The notes beneath the pieces are model-generated. The model did not search any database. It saw nothing but the letters and a program-made list of their open reading frames with translations, and had not been told where the DNA came from. 64,000 nucleotides of DNA, from contig JAVTVX010000024.1 in the NCBI GenBank assembly GCA_033439265.1, forward strand, positions 13,375,001-13,439,000, given 5' to 3'. Numbering within the stretch: position 1 is the stretch's first letter; every line of letters starts with the position of its first letter. The position numbers and the translations under genes are program-made. This document shows positions 36,296 to 47,819 of this stretch, one piece after another. Source of the DNA: Dillenia suffruticosa. Its lineage: Eukaryota; Streptophyta; Magnoliopsida; Dilleniales; Dilleniaceae.

Positions 36296-37107
36296 GTGTT
36301 TAGGAACAAACAGATGAGTATGGAACAATCACTAGGAACAAAGTTAGGTTAGTTGCTCAAGGGTATAGTCAAAAAGAAGGGATTGATTATGATAAGACAT
36401 ATGCTCTGATAGCTAGATTAGAAACTGTTAGGATGCTTCTTGCTTTTGCATGCTATATGAACTTCAAGTTATATCAAATGGATGTTAAAAGTACTTTCTT
36501 AAATGGTGTATTAAATGAGATAGTTTTTGTAAAACAATCACCCGGATTTGAACACGTTAAGCATTCGGATCATGTGTTTAAATTGTCCAAAACTTTATTT
36601 GATTTAAAACAAGCTCTAAGAGCTTGGTATGAGAGACTTAACAATTTTCTTATTGAAAATGATTTTGAAAGAGGAAAAATTGATACAACTTTATTCATTA
36701 AAAGAAAAGGCAAAGAAATTCTAATAGTTCAAATCTATGTGGATGACATAGTATTTGGAGCAACAAATGAAAATTTTGGTCAAGAATTTGCTAAATCTAT
36801 GCATGTAGAATTTGAAATGAGCATAATGGGTGAACTAAATTATTTTTTTGGCTTACAAATAAGGCAAACAAAAGATGGTATATTTATCAATCAATCCAAA
36901 TTTGCTAAGGAATTGATCAAGAAATTTGGGTTTAGTGATGCCAAAAGATATACCATACTAATGAGTACATCGATTAAGTTAGACAAAGATGAAAAAGAAA
37001 AAGAAGTGTGTCAAAAATTATATAGAAGTATGATTGGATCCCTTCTATATCTAATCGTATCTAGACCCGATATTCTATTTAGTGTGTGCTTGCGTGCTAG
37101 ATTTTAA
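36296..37107 (+). pseudogene. pol: Element C reverse transcriptase, second part
   Basis: It resumes at the second GTG copy with FRNK, then VRLVAQGYSQKEGIDYDKTYA. The open frame from 36433 has YQMDVKSTFLNGVLNEIVFV, RAWYERLNNFL and IVQIYVDDIVFGATN with intact YVDD, then MSIMGELNYFFGLQIRQ and SMIGSLLYLIVSRPDILF. One stop occurs at 37105 (Gln expected) in the joint with RNase H. A one-base shift exists near 36312-36330. Apart from the CACTA insertion, this is the best preserved RT here. Confidence 0.92.
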
Positions 37108-37674
37108 TCTAACCCTAAAGAATTTTACTTAGGTGTTGTAAAGAGAATTCTAAGATATTTAAAGGACATATGTAACTTAGGATTATGGTATGATAGAAAT
37201 TCAGCTTTTGACTTACATGGATATTCAGATGCTGATTTTGCTGGATATAAAGTGGATAGAAAAAGTATAAGCGGTACTTGTCAAGTCTTTGGAAACAAGT
37301 TAGTATCTTGGTCCTCTGAAAAGCAAAATAGTGCTGCTACTTCAACCACGGAAGCTGAGTATGTAGTTGTGGGGCAATGCTGTGCACAAGTCCTATGGAT
37401 CAAACATCAAATTGAGAATTATGGTTTGAAATTTGAAAATGTTCCAATAAAAATTGACAATACTAGTGTAATAAATTCAACAAAAAATCCAGTGCATCAC
37501 TCTAGGACTAAGCACATTGAGGTAAGATATCATTTTATTAGAGATCATGTACTCAAAATGGATATAATTCTAGAATATGTAGAAACTGAGAAACAAATTG
37601 CTAATATTTTCACCAAATCTTTGGATGGAGAAAAATTTTGCAATCTTAAAAAAGAATTGGGAATGATGGATTGA
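37108..37674 (+). pseudogene. pol: Element C RNase H
   Basis: LRYLKDICNLGLWY, then YSDADFAGYKVDRKSISG with the first Asp, NKLVSWSSEKQNSAATSTTE, AEYVVVGQC with the Glu, IKIDNTSVINSTKNPVHHSR with the next Asp, and HVLKMDIILEYVETEKQIANIFTK. Open to the natural TGA at 37672 after the stop at 37105. Catalytic residues appear intact. It is followed at once by a (TA)n run. Confidence 0.92.
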
Positions 37675-37684
37675 ATCCTTGATT

Positions 37685-37686
<2 letters not shown>

Positions 37687-37725
<39 letters not shown>
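37687..37725. repeat. (TA)n microsatellite
   Basis: Perfect TA repeat 13 bases after the pol stop of element C. Confidence 0.95.
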
Positions 37726-37731
<6 letters not shown>

Positions 37732-37779
37732 TCATTTTATAAATCATTTGAGGAATATAAGAGAAATTTTAAGAAAAAT

Positions 37780-38290
37780 TTCAAAGTCATGAAATTTGAC
37801 CAAGGGACGGGTTGTCTTACAGGATCAATAAGTCGCCTTACTAGTTCGAAATTGATATGACAAGTTGTCTTGTTTTGAGAACAAGTCGTCCTGAGAACAA
37901 AGCTATCTCGGTAAGTCGTCTTACTAAAGGAATGAGACGACTCATTAAACATCAGTCACAGAAGTGACTCTGAGAAACATAACTAAAACGCCTCAATAAA
38001 CCAAGAAGGCGCCTTAGGGATAACAAGCAGACTTATACTATTTTGCTAAATCACCTCATGACCTTACAAGTCGCCATGTAATAAATACAAAACGACTCAT
38101 CATGATCATGACATAGAAAAGTATTTTGTAGACATCTCTGAGTCGCCTTACCTTTTGGGAAGGACGACTTGATGTTCTTGGGTTTCTGTCATATAAGACG
38201 ACTTGCTACCTAGTGCAAGTCGCCTTGCTTGAACAGGACAAGTCGATTCCTTTTCTCTTGAAGACGACTCACGTGGATCATAAGTTGGAT
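37780..38290 (+). repeat. Element C pol-ORF3 spacer with AAGTCGTCTT motifs
   Basis: Non-coding. It contains many copies on both strands of AAGTCGCCTT, AAGTCGTCCT, GACGACTTG and relatives (for example ACAAGTCGTCCTGAG, AAGACGACTTGC, CAAGTCGCCTTGC), the same words as in the C LTR at 40740-41600. A leader with AACCCTAA-type repeats (38340-38560) precedes ORF3. Confidence 0.82.
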
Positions 38291-38597
38291 AAAATCAAAA
38301 TCCCAAAGTTAAAATCATTTCATCTCTACCAAGAACCCAAATCCGACCCAAGTCAAACAATCAGGGTTTAAATTCGCAACCCCTTACATTCCCTCCAACC
38401 GTTTCTCCCAAAATCAAAATCTCTAACCCTAGGTATCTCTTCACGAATCGTCTTCTCTTCATATCCTCTCATCTATCACTCTCCTTGATCAAACAATCAC
38501 AACTATTTGCGGAAACCCTAAGAGATCACATTAGAACCTTATAAACCCTAACTTTCCAACGTGTGTCAACTTCAATACACAAGAACAAACATCTTTA

Positions 38598-39847
38598 ATG
38601 GCGCCAAAGATGAAGAATCCAACAAAGGTCAACGAGAGTGACTTCCCTTCGTTGGAGAAAAGTAAGTCCTTTACTACTAACTTTTCAAAGAGAAAGTTGA
38701 ATCTAGGAATGCTTATGGATTGGGAGCTTCTTAAGAAAATCAAATTTCCATATGAAGAACATTTATCTCACATATTGCCTAGTTCTTTGATGAGTCCGAA
38801 TGAGAATGTCTATGACATTTTAGTTAGGAAGTTCTATAACAATATGGAAGTTATTGAGGAGACTGGAGAGCATGTACTAGAGACGCATTATTATTTTTCT
38901 AAGGGGATGGAATCATGTACATTTAAGACTCACATCAAAGGACAGCAAATTATGCTTACTCCAAAAGTGATGTGCATAATGTGTAATCTAGAATGGACCC
39001 CTGTAACTAGATGTGAGGAATATATGAAGATAAGTTAAGTTGAGTGTGCCAAGATTGTGTTAAGAATGAGAACTTGACGGATATAGAGGAGGTAGATCTA
39101 AATGCAAAGAATTTGGGCAAACATGAGAGACTTCTTCATCTCATTATTACTCACGTTCTTAGACCAAGAGGACGAAATCACACATACATAACTAAAGATG
39201 ATCTTTGGTTGACGGCTTGCATCATGAACGGTAAAATCCCTGGATTACATTTCCTAGTACCTTATTTCATGATTGAAGCGGTCAAATCAAAATCTGCAAA
39301 TCTACTTTATTGCTCTCTCATTTCTGATGTGTTAACAGTAAATAAGATTGATTTGAAAAAGGAGATTTGCATCAAATTAAGCATGAAACATGGTATTAGG
39401 GAGCAATCACTGAAAAAAGCCAAGTAGGTGTTGAAGAATGGGGTATGGGAAAAGCTAGAGGAAGAACAAGAAGAGGGTAGAAAGAAAAGGAAAATAAATG
39501 AGGCGGGACCAAGTGAACTATCTAAAGAAGGACCATCTGAGGAAATTAGGGCTCAATCTCTTCAAATCACACCTTCCTATGGTGCTCTATCTACATCCAT
39601 TCCGGCTTCTGAAGTCACCATGGATATGATTTGGGGTTCCTTAGTGTACATCCAATCACAACTCCTCAAAATTGAAGATCAAAACTCTCTCACTCATGCC
39701 AGACTGACTGCATTGGAAGACCATAATAAGACTCTTCATGACAAATTGAATGTTTTGGAATCCCTGATTAACAAAGATCAAAGTGGTCCTTCTAATTCTC
39801 CACCATTTGATTCTTCCATCCCTCCATTTAATGAATCACATGCCTAA
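38598..39847 (+). pseudogene. ORF3 (envelope-like) of element C, nearly intact
   Basis: About 415 codons. The start ATG at 38598 reads MAPKMKN, followed by SDFPSLEKSKSFTTNFSKR, LGMLMDWELLKKIKFPYEEH, VRKFYNNMEVI, and SCTFKTHIKGQQIMLTP. A single frameshift near 39036 leads to ERLLHLIITHVLRPRGRNH, LWLTACIMNGKIPGLHFLVP and YFMIEAVKSKSANLLYCSLI. A TAG at 39425 follows, then a Lys/Glu-rich stretch (KLEEEQEEGRKKRK), a coiled coil (ARLTALEDHNKTLHDKLNVL) and a Ser/Pro tail to TAA at 39845. LHLIITHV...LPYxxLI is the signature of plant 'envelope-like'/PF20167-type proteins (recalled, not searched). No signal peptide or membrane helix, so a membrane-fusion role is not supported. Only two lesions, fewer than in gag or integrase of the same element. 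Confidence 0.85.
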
Positions 39848-40611
39848 AGAACCAACATTTTTCTTTTTACTTGTAACATTAACATTCTCCCTATTGTTAG
39901 TTTGATTAGTTTCTTCCTTTTGCTAAGTCTTTCTTCAAGGGCCTGGTGTACTTATTTTGCTAATCATGTTTAATGGTAGTATTCTCTTCAATGACTTTGT
40001 CTCCTTCTTTTGTTGATGACAAAAAGAGGGAGAAAAATATGTGTTTTGTTTTGGTGTATTGTTTTGCTTATATTGAATAGCATAGTTGAATAACTTTGTG
40101 TTTTGGTGTGTTGTTTTGTTTATGTTGAATGGCATAGCATAACATTGGTATTTATATCGAAATTGTGAGATTTTGGTGTATTGATGTTTTGGTATGTTTA
40201 TAGCATTGGTGTTTATATTAATTGAATGTCTAAATTATGAAAATGCTATATATATTATATTCATATGAAGTATGACATTAAGTTATGACATATACACTAT
40301 TCATACTAGGGTGAATTGCATTGAGTAAGAATAGAATATGTCTTTCAATAATTTAACATTAAAGGATAATTGTATAAGTAAAAATGGTAGTTACATTCAA
40401 AAGAAAAAGGAGGAGAGCAATAGGATATCAATGATACACATCATAAAACTAAGTGTGAATGGCATATGATGTATATCTTTAAGAAAAGTGAAGCTTAAGA
40501 CTAATCATCGACATTTCAAAACTTAAATTGACATGGCATTGGTTGAGGGGGAGCATTTTGAGACTTTTCAAACAATTTTATCAATTATCTCAAATTGGGT
40601 TATGTCATCAT
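39848..40611 (+). other. Element C 3' non-coding region with polypurine-like repeats
   Basis: GATGACAAAAAGAGGGAGAA at about 40014-40035 and GAAAAAGGAGGAGAGC near 40402 resemble the true polypurine tract. A tandem duplication (TGTGTTTTGTTTTGGTGTAT unit, about 57 bases) lies at 40039-40145. No open frame of note. Confidence 0.65.
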
Positions 40612-40624
40612 AAAAAAGGGGGGA
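40612..40624 (+). promoter_or_regulatory. Polypurine tract of element C
   Basis: AAAAAAGGGGGGA lies directly before the TGTTGA of the 3' LTR. Confidence 0.92.
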
Positions 40625-40625
40625 T

Positions 40626-42297
40626 TGTTGAACAAAATAGATTTTGATGATGACTAGGAGTAATGAACTTTGACTTTAGGTAATTAATTTAAATTAGAAA
40701 CAAATTAGAATAATTGTTAAAATTGGTTCTAGATGTCCAAGTCACCTCATTCATATGCATAAGACGACCTATAGTATGATTCATAGAAATTTGGTTAAGT
40801 CAAAATGGCCAAGATAACCTGAGGTTCGACATAAGACAACCTGTTGACTGCACCATAGAAAATAAGCAGAACTGAATCTTGGCATGAAACGACCTAAGGA
40901 AAGTAAGCCTCAGAAGTTTAAGTCTGCAGAACACCTAAGACGACCTGCTCTAGCACAAGATGACCCGAGAAAGTCATGCCTTAGAAATTTATGTCTATAC
41001 AAAATCTAAGACAATCTGACATTCTAGTAAGACGACCTAACTATAGCAGTTAAAAGAACAAGTCTCCTCAGTAAATTTAACAAGGTGACCTAACAAAGTT
41101 AAGCCTCAGAAGTTTGATTCTGCAGTACCTAAAGGCGTCTCGACCTTAAACACAAGACGACCTAATTACTCCTAGGACAACCCAATTATAAACATAAGAC
41201 GACTTGAACCTAGAAACAATAACACAAGTCACATCCACAAAATGCACAAGACGACCTGACTTATTCATGCCTCAGAAAGAATAGTCTACACAACAAATGA
41301 GACGACCCAATTATACTCACAAAACGACCTAACCAGAGTTCTTAGCATATAAGTCATCTTACTCACAAATGCAAGTCGCCTTGCGAAATGAGAATCAAGG
41401 TTGAGGCAACTCATAGTTCCTATGAGAAGGCTTATGACTTGACAATGCCACTCAGGGTGAATACAAGTCCCTTTACCTCTCATAATGACAAATGGACATG
41501 AACAATTGTCAAGCCAACCCAAAGCTAAGTAAATCTTCTTACAATCATGTTAAGGCGACTTGACTAATCATCAAGGTGACCTAAAAATTTAAATTGTAAA
41601 GACAAGTCTGCTTATGGTCTCGATAAATCAACTTGTTGTCTCTAATGTTCATTTGTTCAGAAAAACTGGTGCGAATTTATTATATTGTTCACCTACCCCA
41701 CTAAATACTGAAATGTATTCAATGGTGTCCAATGGCTAAAGCCTGTTGCTCAACTATAAAATTCATTCGAGAATAGAGAAGATAACAACGATCTATTATG
41801 CAACATTTGAAAAACAAATCTCAAAACATCATTCACAAGCCATACTCTTGATTTTGTTTAACCTGCACTATAACGAGCATTTTGAAGATTGAAAGCTTTA
41901 TTTTGTATTTTATTCTTTCTCTCTACTTGCTATGTAAAACCATAATTGTATTTTTCTGAGTTTGTTCATAAAGAAAAAAAAAAGAAGTATCAAAATAGGT
42001 TTTTGATTGATCCTGTGAAAAATCAAATCAAAGTATTTGAAAAATACTTGTATGGTTCATTAGCACCACCAGAAGTTAGTTTGTAATTCTTGAATAGAAT
42101 AGTAGATTTGAAAATCTAAGTAAAGCCTTAGAGTGGACATACACCAAGAAGGTGGAACTACTATAAATTGTGTGTGTCAATCTTTATTTGCTTTTTCTTT
42201 GCTCATTTGTGTAAATCAAGTTTTAAATTCCTGCAATTAATCAAAATTTGTAAATAATCTATTCACCCCCTCTAGTTTATTATATTTAGTGTCAATA
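40626..42297 (+). repeat. 3' LTR of element C
   Basis: 1672 bases, TGTTGAACA to GTGTCAATA (the last CA is changed to TA). It holds about 440 bases absent from the 5' LTR, made of AAGACGACCT-type repeats with GCCTCAGAAGTTTA words. A promoter-like CTATAAAATTC lies at about 41754. U5 block at 42129-42168. Confidence 0.95.
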
Positions 42298-42302
42298 GAG
42301 GC
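42298..42302. repeat. Target-site duplication GAGGC, right of element C
   Basis: Second copy of the 5-base duplication. Element B sequence resumes after it. Confidence 0.93.
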
Positions 42303-42435
42303 AAATACTGATAGGCCAAATGAGTTACCTTGTCAAGATAGAGCTTGAAGGAGTCAAAAAGAAATTATACTCTTGGTCAAAGAAAAAGGCAAATCAAAGA
42401 AAGATCCTAGACCTTCAAGGTGTTATTAGCATATG
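42303..42435 (+). pseudogene. C-terminal end of element B ORF3
   Basis: The continuation of the ORF3 begun at 19554. In frame across the target site it stays open for about 45 codons, basic (KKKLYSWSKKKANQRK), to TGA near 42435. Confidence 0.8.
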
Positions 42436-43307
42436 ATTTTATTATGTTCTCACTTGTTTCATCCTTACTTGTTTTGTTCTCAGATTTTTGTAATGTTCAA
42501 ACCTCCTTTGCATGACATAGCATTTCACATCTTTGATTATCTATTGCTATTATATTAATAATCTATTATGCTTGATAAATTGATGCTATTGAGTGTGTAT
42601 TAAAATGTGCAGTCAATATAGTGAGTGTAATGCACTATAATGCAGTATGCAAATGTGCTGCAGTATGTATTTCTATATAGCTGTGATGAATGCGTGTGAT
42701 GAGCTATGAAGTAGTGCTTTGGTGTAGGAAAGTGCATGCAGTGACATGTAGATTGACGAGCCACAGTGAAATGCAGTACTAATGAGCTATAATAAAATGT
42801 AGTGTGCTGCAGTGTCTAGTGCATACTGATAACATGTTTAGGGCCTGAAGTATCCTAAGAATTGCTACAGTGAACTGTAGTACGACTACAGTGAACTGCT
42901 TTTGTTGATGTAGAGGTAATATGCTTTTATTGATGATAAAAAGGGGGAGAAATAGCTAAGTGATATATGTTGATATGTTGAGTGTCTAAGTATACTGAAT
43001 GCAGAAATAGCTAAGTGATATATGCTTATATGCTGAGTGTCAAGTATGTTGAATGCAGAAATAACTAAGCGATGTGTCTAAGTGTGCTAAATGCAGAGAA
43101 TGTGCTAAGTAAGCCTTGCTAAATGTGCTAAAGTATGAGTGCGTAGTGTGTCTAACGAGTGTGCAGAGTATGTGTGGAATGTGTTGACTGTGTGAAGTTG
43201 AAGAGTGCTTAAATGCAATGCTGATTTAAGATTGTAGCTTGAATTCAAATGGATTAGAACTATAGATTAAGCACTAGGAGTTTTGCCATCATCAAAAAGA
43301 GAGAGAA
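42436..43307 (+). other. Element B 3' non-coding region and polypurine tracts
   Basis: No gene. Short dispersed words recur (TGCAGTATG, AGTGAACTG, GCTAAGTGATATATG, GAGTGTC). TGATGATAAAAAGGGGGAGA at 42931-42950 is a polypurine-like copy well upstream of the LTR. The tract next to the LTR is CATCAAAAAGAGAGAGAA at 43290-43307. Confidence 0.7.
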
Positions 43308-43622
43308 TGTTAACATAGTAGAGTTTTGATGATGATAGAATATAAGGAAGGAAGTCCAAGAAGATCATAAAAACTGCAAGAAAATTTAGAAGTCTGTAAT
43401 CTATGTTGGCCTGACTTGATAATACATTGACCTGCATAATAGGTCCACCAATTGTAAGTCCTATGTCGACCAATTCATTTTATCCATACACATATCGACC
43501 TATCTAGCTGTTCTTATCGACCTGAGGTTTATAACTTCTCTAGAAATACATAAGTCTGAACATATCGACACACACGAGATCACATCGACCTGAATAGTCA
43601 CAGGTGGATGAAATGACACGTC
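43308..43622 (+). repeat. 3' LTR of element B, first part
   Basis: It starts TGTTAACATAGTAGAG and matches 12115-12430 of the 5' LTR. It is cut by the gypsy element after ACGTC. Confidence 0.92.
43618..43622. repeat. Target-site duplication ACGTC of the gypsy element
   Basis: ACGTC here and at 57231-57235. Joining across it restores the alignment with the 5' LTR of element B. Confidence 0.93.
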
Positions 43623-46600
43623 TGTCATGCCTCGATCCTCGATCCAAGGAGTGAGCAAGCACCACGCTATCCCGGATGCTGACATTAAATTCCTAACCAT
43701 CAACAAACAAACAGACAGAACCTCCCCATAAATCGGAGGTCCATCCTATATCAAAATCCCGTCAATCAATAACATATCAATATATAAAGGCCAATCTGGC
43801 AAATCATCAATACAACCATCCAATCCACTTCCCTGTCAACATCCAAAATAACGTAAGGCTAATTTAGTTTTATCCACAGACCTCTACTGCCATGTCCCCA
43901 TCAAAGGCATGAATAGTCACCAATTACCCCTCTTGTGATTTAGAGGTGGCACTGAGCGAACCTAATAGACAATCCTAGACATGACACGTTTCCCAAGGTG
44001 ATTGAATATAATAGTACAATCATGCCTCAATATAATCAATGAAATGAGAGTTACAATAATATGTACAATTCTTTATATACAGTCATCTCTTTTATATACA
44101 TGTACAATGGTCTATTTACAATCCCAAATATACAAATATATATTTATATATCATCACATATCTTTAAACACAATCCTGCGGAAGAATGGTTAACACCATA
44201 CCCAGGTCCGATGTCTCCAACAAAACCTCATGCACTGCTATGTCGCAACGCGTCCCACTATATCTATCTCTGTGGAACAGAAAGTGAGGGGTGAGCATTA
44301 TAGGGAATACTCAGTGAGTGAAATGGTATATATAAGTGAGTTCAATGTGTTGGTAAAAAATTGAATGTCAAAATGATTCAATAAATCCACAAGTCCGCAT
44401 AATGTATGAAAATAGTGCATAATGAACAATTCATCATAAATTATTCTTTTTCATACATTTGAAATATATATGTATCCATATCAATTGAATCACACAAGTA
44501 TAGAGTATGCCAAAATTAGTTCCTGGCAAAGGTTGACCACGACCAATGGCAGGCGTATCGGGGTTTTTATATGCAAAGTTAGAAAATGTTCTCTACTCCG
44601 ATGTTGGCAACGGACCTCATCAGGTGCTAGATTCGCCCTTTCGGGTTCAACCCAACTAGCACCGTGTCGAGTCCTAGTATTCATATACGACGTTTGGGGA
44701 TACCACCTACAGAAGCATATCCGGGCACAATGGGTGCCTCTGTAAATGCCCTTCGTAGCTACGACATACCCAACTCATGGGCGTATCTCATAAATCATAT
44801 GATCATGGTACGCATAAAGGTCATTGGCTGATAACATAATATCATTATAATATGCGTGTCATGCCAATATTTATCAAACCATATCAAACATTTCTCATAA
44901 TTGATTTCATAAAATCATATGCATATCAATGCAATGACATGTTTTTCATTTCGCAAATCATTTGGATACATATTTCACAATAAAATCATATTGTGGACAC
45001 TCCAATGATTTATAAAACATTTCACAAATCTATTCCAAAAATCACAGCACAATTCATGCTTGTATTGAAAAGCGTTTTAAAATATATTGTTATGCATTGA
45101 ACACATAATATAATAAATCCCACTCACTTTTACGGGAGGGTCAATCACTCCCTATAATGCACAACAAGTGTCGAAAATGTGCTTCCCCCGATATATCTCC
45201 AAGAGTATCACTACAAGAACAATACAATATACATATAAAGGTTTTACATAACATTAAAAATCATTACGCTAAATTGCATTGAAACCATTTATTTAAGACC
45301 AAGGTTTAGGGCATTCTAGGAGGTCTTTAAAGGACACACAAGCTGTCCCCTTTTTCATCCCAAACCTTTACTTCAAATGTTCATCCCCAAGCATACATGC
45401 CTCCCATTCCAACCTTTGCATACACAAAATAGTCCGCATGTAAACATATTTATTCTTTTTTTTTTATCCAAACCACTTACCAAGTTATCACAACTTATTA
45501 TCTTATTTACTACACCTATGCTAACTATATAGTAACAATTCTTAATATTTTTAGCCTAAATCTACTTCAATTACACAAAGACATTAGGATTTATTCTAAG
45601 AACTCTTGACTGCAACATTTCAATTCTGTGCAGTCTTGGAAAACATGCTGTAACTTTCACCACACTTATCCAAATCACGAGATTTTTATCTCAACTTAAA
45701 GATAAAACACAGATCTACAATTTTTATAACTGGAGTATAGCCTAATTTGGCCTTGAAGACAGCTCAAAACTATAGTGAATCCACGGACAGAAACAGGGCA
45801 AAACAGAGTATGATCTTGCAGCATACCTCACTTTGCAAAATCATTAAAATTTCGATTCTCATCGGAATTTAGTGAACCATATGTCATTTTAAAGCTCTTG
45901 AAGTCTAGGTTTACCAACAATTTACCTAGTTCAATTTGCAGCAGTATAGTTAAAGTTATGATTTAAACAGTGCAACAAGGTCATATGTCCAGAATTTCAA
46001 AAATCAGATTTTTTTCCATCCTCATTCCTCATATTCTTTGCCAAAGATAAATAACTTTCAGCACATATTCAATTCTCATTTCAACCAACACACACACACA
46101 CACACATATTTTCCTAAACATTGCATTAAAATTCAGCACACAACATCACATAGAATGCATTCCATTTTCAGCCAAACACGAATCTCATTTTTATGCACAC
46201 ATTTCCTTGTGTTCTACCAAGGTTCTAAGTTACAAAATCAAACTAAAAACACCACATTAAATCATTCATGCATGTCCTCAAAAATTCCAGCAAGTTCAGG
46301 ATTTTTATTTACCTCAAATGTTGATTCTCCAAGCCCAAATCAAGATCCCCTCACATGATCAATCATTCCTTCAATTTCCTAGCTCTAAGCCATACAAGAT
46401 TTACCATGTTAGCTTTCTCCTTTTGACCCCAAATTAACATATGTTATACTAGGGTCGATGAAGAGTCTCTTACCTCAAAATGACCAACTGAACTTGAAGA
46501 AAAACAGGATTTCTTCTTCCTTGAAGCTCTCGGCTGTCCCTTGGATTCCACCAAGCAAAACTCCTCCTTTTGCATTGATTTTTAGATATGTTATAATTGC

Positions 46601-47740
46601 ACTAGTGAGTAAGGGATTTATGTAAAAACATTTAGGTAGTGTAGTAGACAGCTTAGAGAAGAAAAATGAGAGCTTGCTTCTTTGGACTTGAACACTCTCA
46701 CACTCCCACGGTTTTGCAAGGAAAGAAAAAGAAAATTTGCCTATGTGTTTGGTTTTATTTGTTTTGCCCATCCAATCCTAGCCATCCAACAAATTTCAAG
46801 AATCAACTCTAGCCATTAGATTATTTTGTCATAATAAGCTTTCTCTCTCTTCCCACAAGAATACTCTTTCTCTCTCCCACGTTGGCTCTCTCATTTTCAC
46901 ATAGAAACCTCACTTTCTCCTACTACTACACACTCTTCATTAATTGCATGTTCCCCCAACTACCATGATCAAAGGTCCACAATTTAGATTCCATTTCTTG
47001 GGCAAATGCTCACCATTGATGTGTTTTCAAGAAGGCTTACTCTTTTACCCAATGGACAATGTTTTGTCTCCCACTAACTAGATCCAAAGGTTCATATTCA
47101 TTTATCTCTTTTCAATTAAATCTCCACCATTGGATTTATATATATATATATATATATATTAAAAGTAAATAAAATAATACATAAAAGAAAAATCTCTTCT
47201 CTCCTCACCCAAAATCGTCCATGTCACTCTCTCCTTCTCTACACTTTTGTTTAGTCTTTATTTAGATAAATACATTTATTTAAATTACTTCTAAATTTTA
47301 TAAATTATAAGTAAGTCTCTTGACTTATAAAAATTATAAATTGACCTTTCTAAAATTTCAAGTTAGAGCCAAAACCTCATTTTAGGCCTAACTTAATTTA
47401 TTCCGCATCAAAACGTGATCGTTTAGCCGTACCGGGGCTCATTTCTGTCCTATTAGGATTTTTCGAGCGATTATCCAGAAATTCCCGATTTGGCTCTACG
47501 AAGCACGAAGCATGATTCACTCATATTTGAAGTGTCTATATACTTTAGATCCATTTTCATTATGTTTGGACCCTTTGTGGTTATTTTGAAAATTTTTTAT
47601 TTTCGACAATTTTACCGATATTTTGGAAACGGTTTTTAAATGGAAAAATTTCTTAGTAATTTTCTATATGAATAAAAAGGTGTATCATATATGGAGTAAT
47701 GAGAAGTACAATATATAGTATACCATATGTCGGTATTATA
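43623..47740 (-). repeat. 3' LTR of the gypsy element
   Basis: 4118 bases. On the minus strand it begins TATAATACCG (from TGTAACACCG) and ends GGCATGACA. It includes a block near 44800-44960 missing from the other LTR, a (CA)n run at 46086 and (TA)n at 47141. Divergence from the other LTR is uneven: roughly 10 in 100 at both ends but only 3-4 in 100 around 45150-46770. Confidence 0.93.
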
Positions 47741-47760
47741 TTTTCTAACCCCCTAAAAAT
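47741..47760 (-). promoter_or_regulatory. Polypurine tract of the gypsy element
   Basis: Minus strand TTTTTAGGGGGTTAGAAAA lies immediately before the LTR start. The purine tract is interrupted by TT. Confidence 0.7.
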
Positions 47761-47819
47761 AAGTCTCGTTCTCGAGACTAAAGTGGACTATACATTAAAC
47801 AAATGGGGGTTTATCTTCT

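Larger units (their letters stand above)
20677..42297 (+). mobile_element. Sirevirus C (Ty1/copia), complete but interrupted by a CACTA element
   Basis: LTRs 20677-21912 and 40626-42297. The internal region is split at 25479/36296 by the CACTA transposon. LTR ends are TGTTGA/TCAACA inverted, with target duplication GAGGC. The gene order is that of B but with a distinct LTR and motif set (AAGTCGCCTT / AAGACGACCT). Without the insert it is about 10.8 kb. RT has an intact YVDD and ORF3 is the best preserved of the four in this window, but gag, integrase and RNase H carry stops or deletions. Confidence 0.95.
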
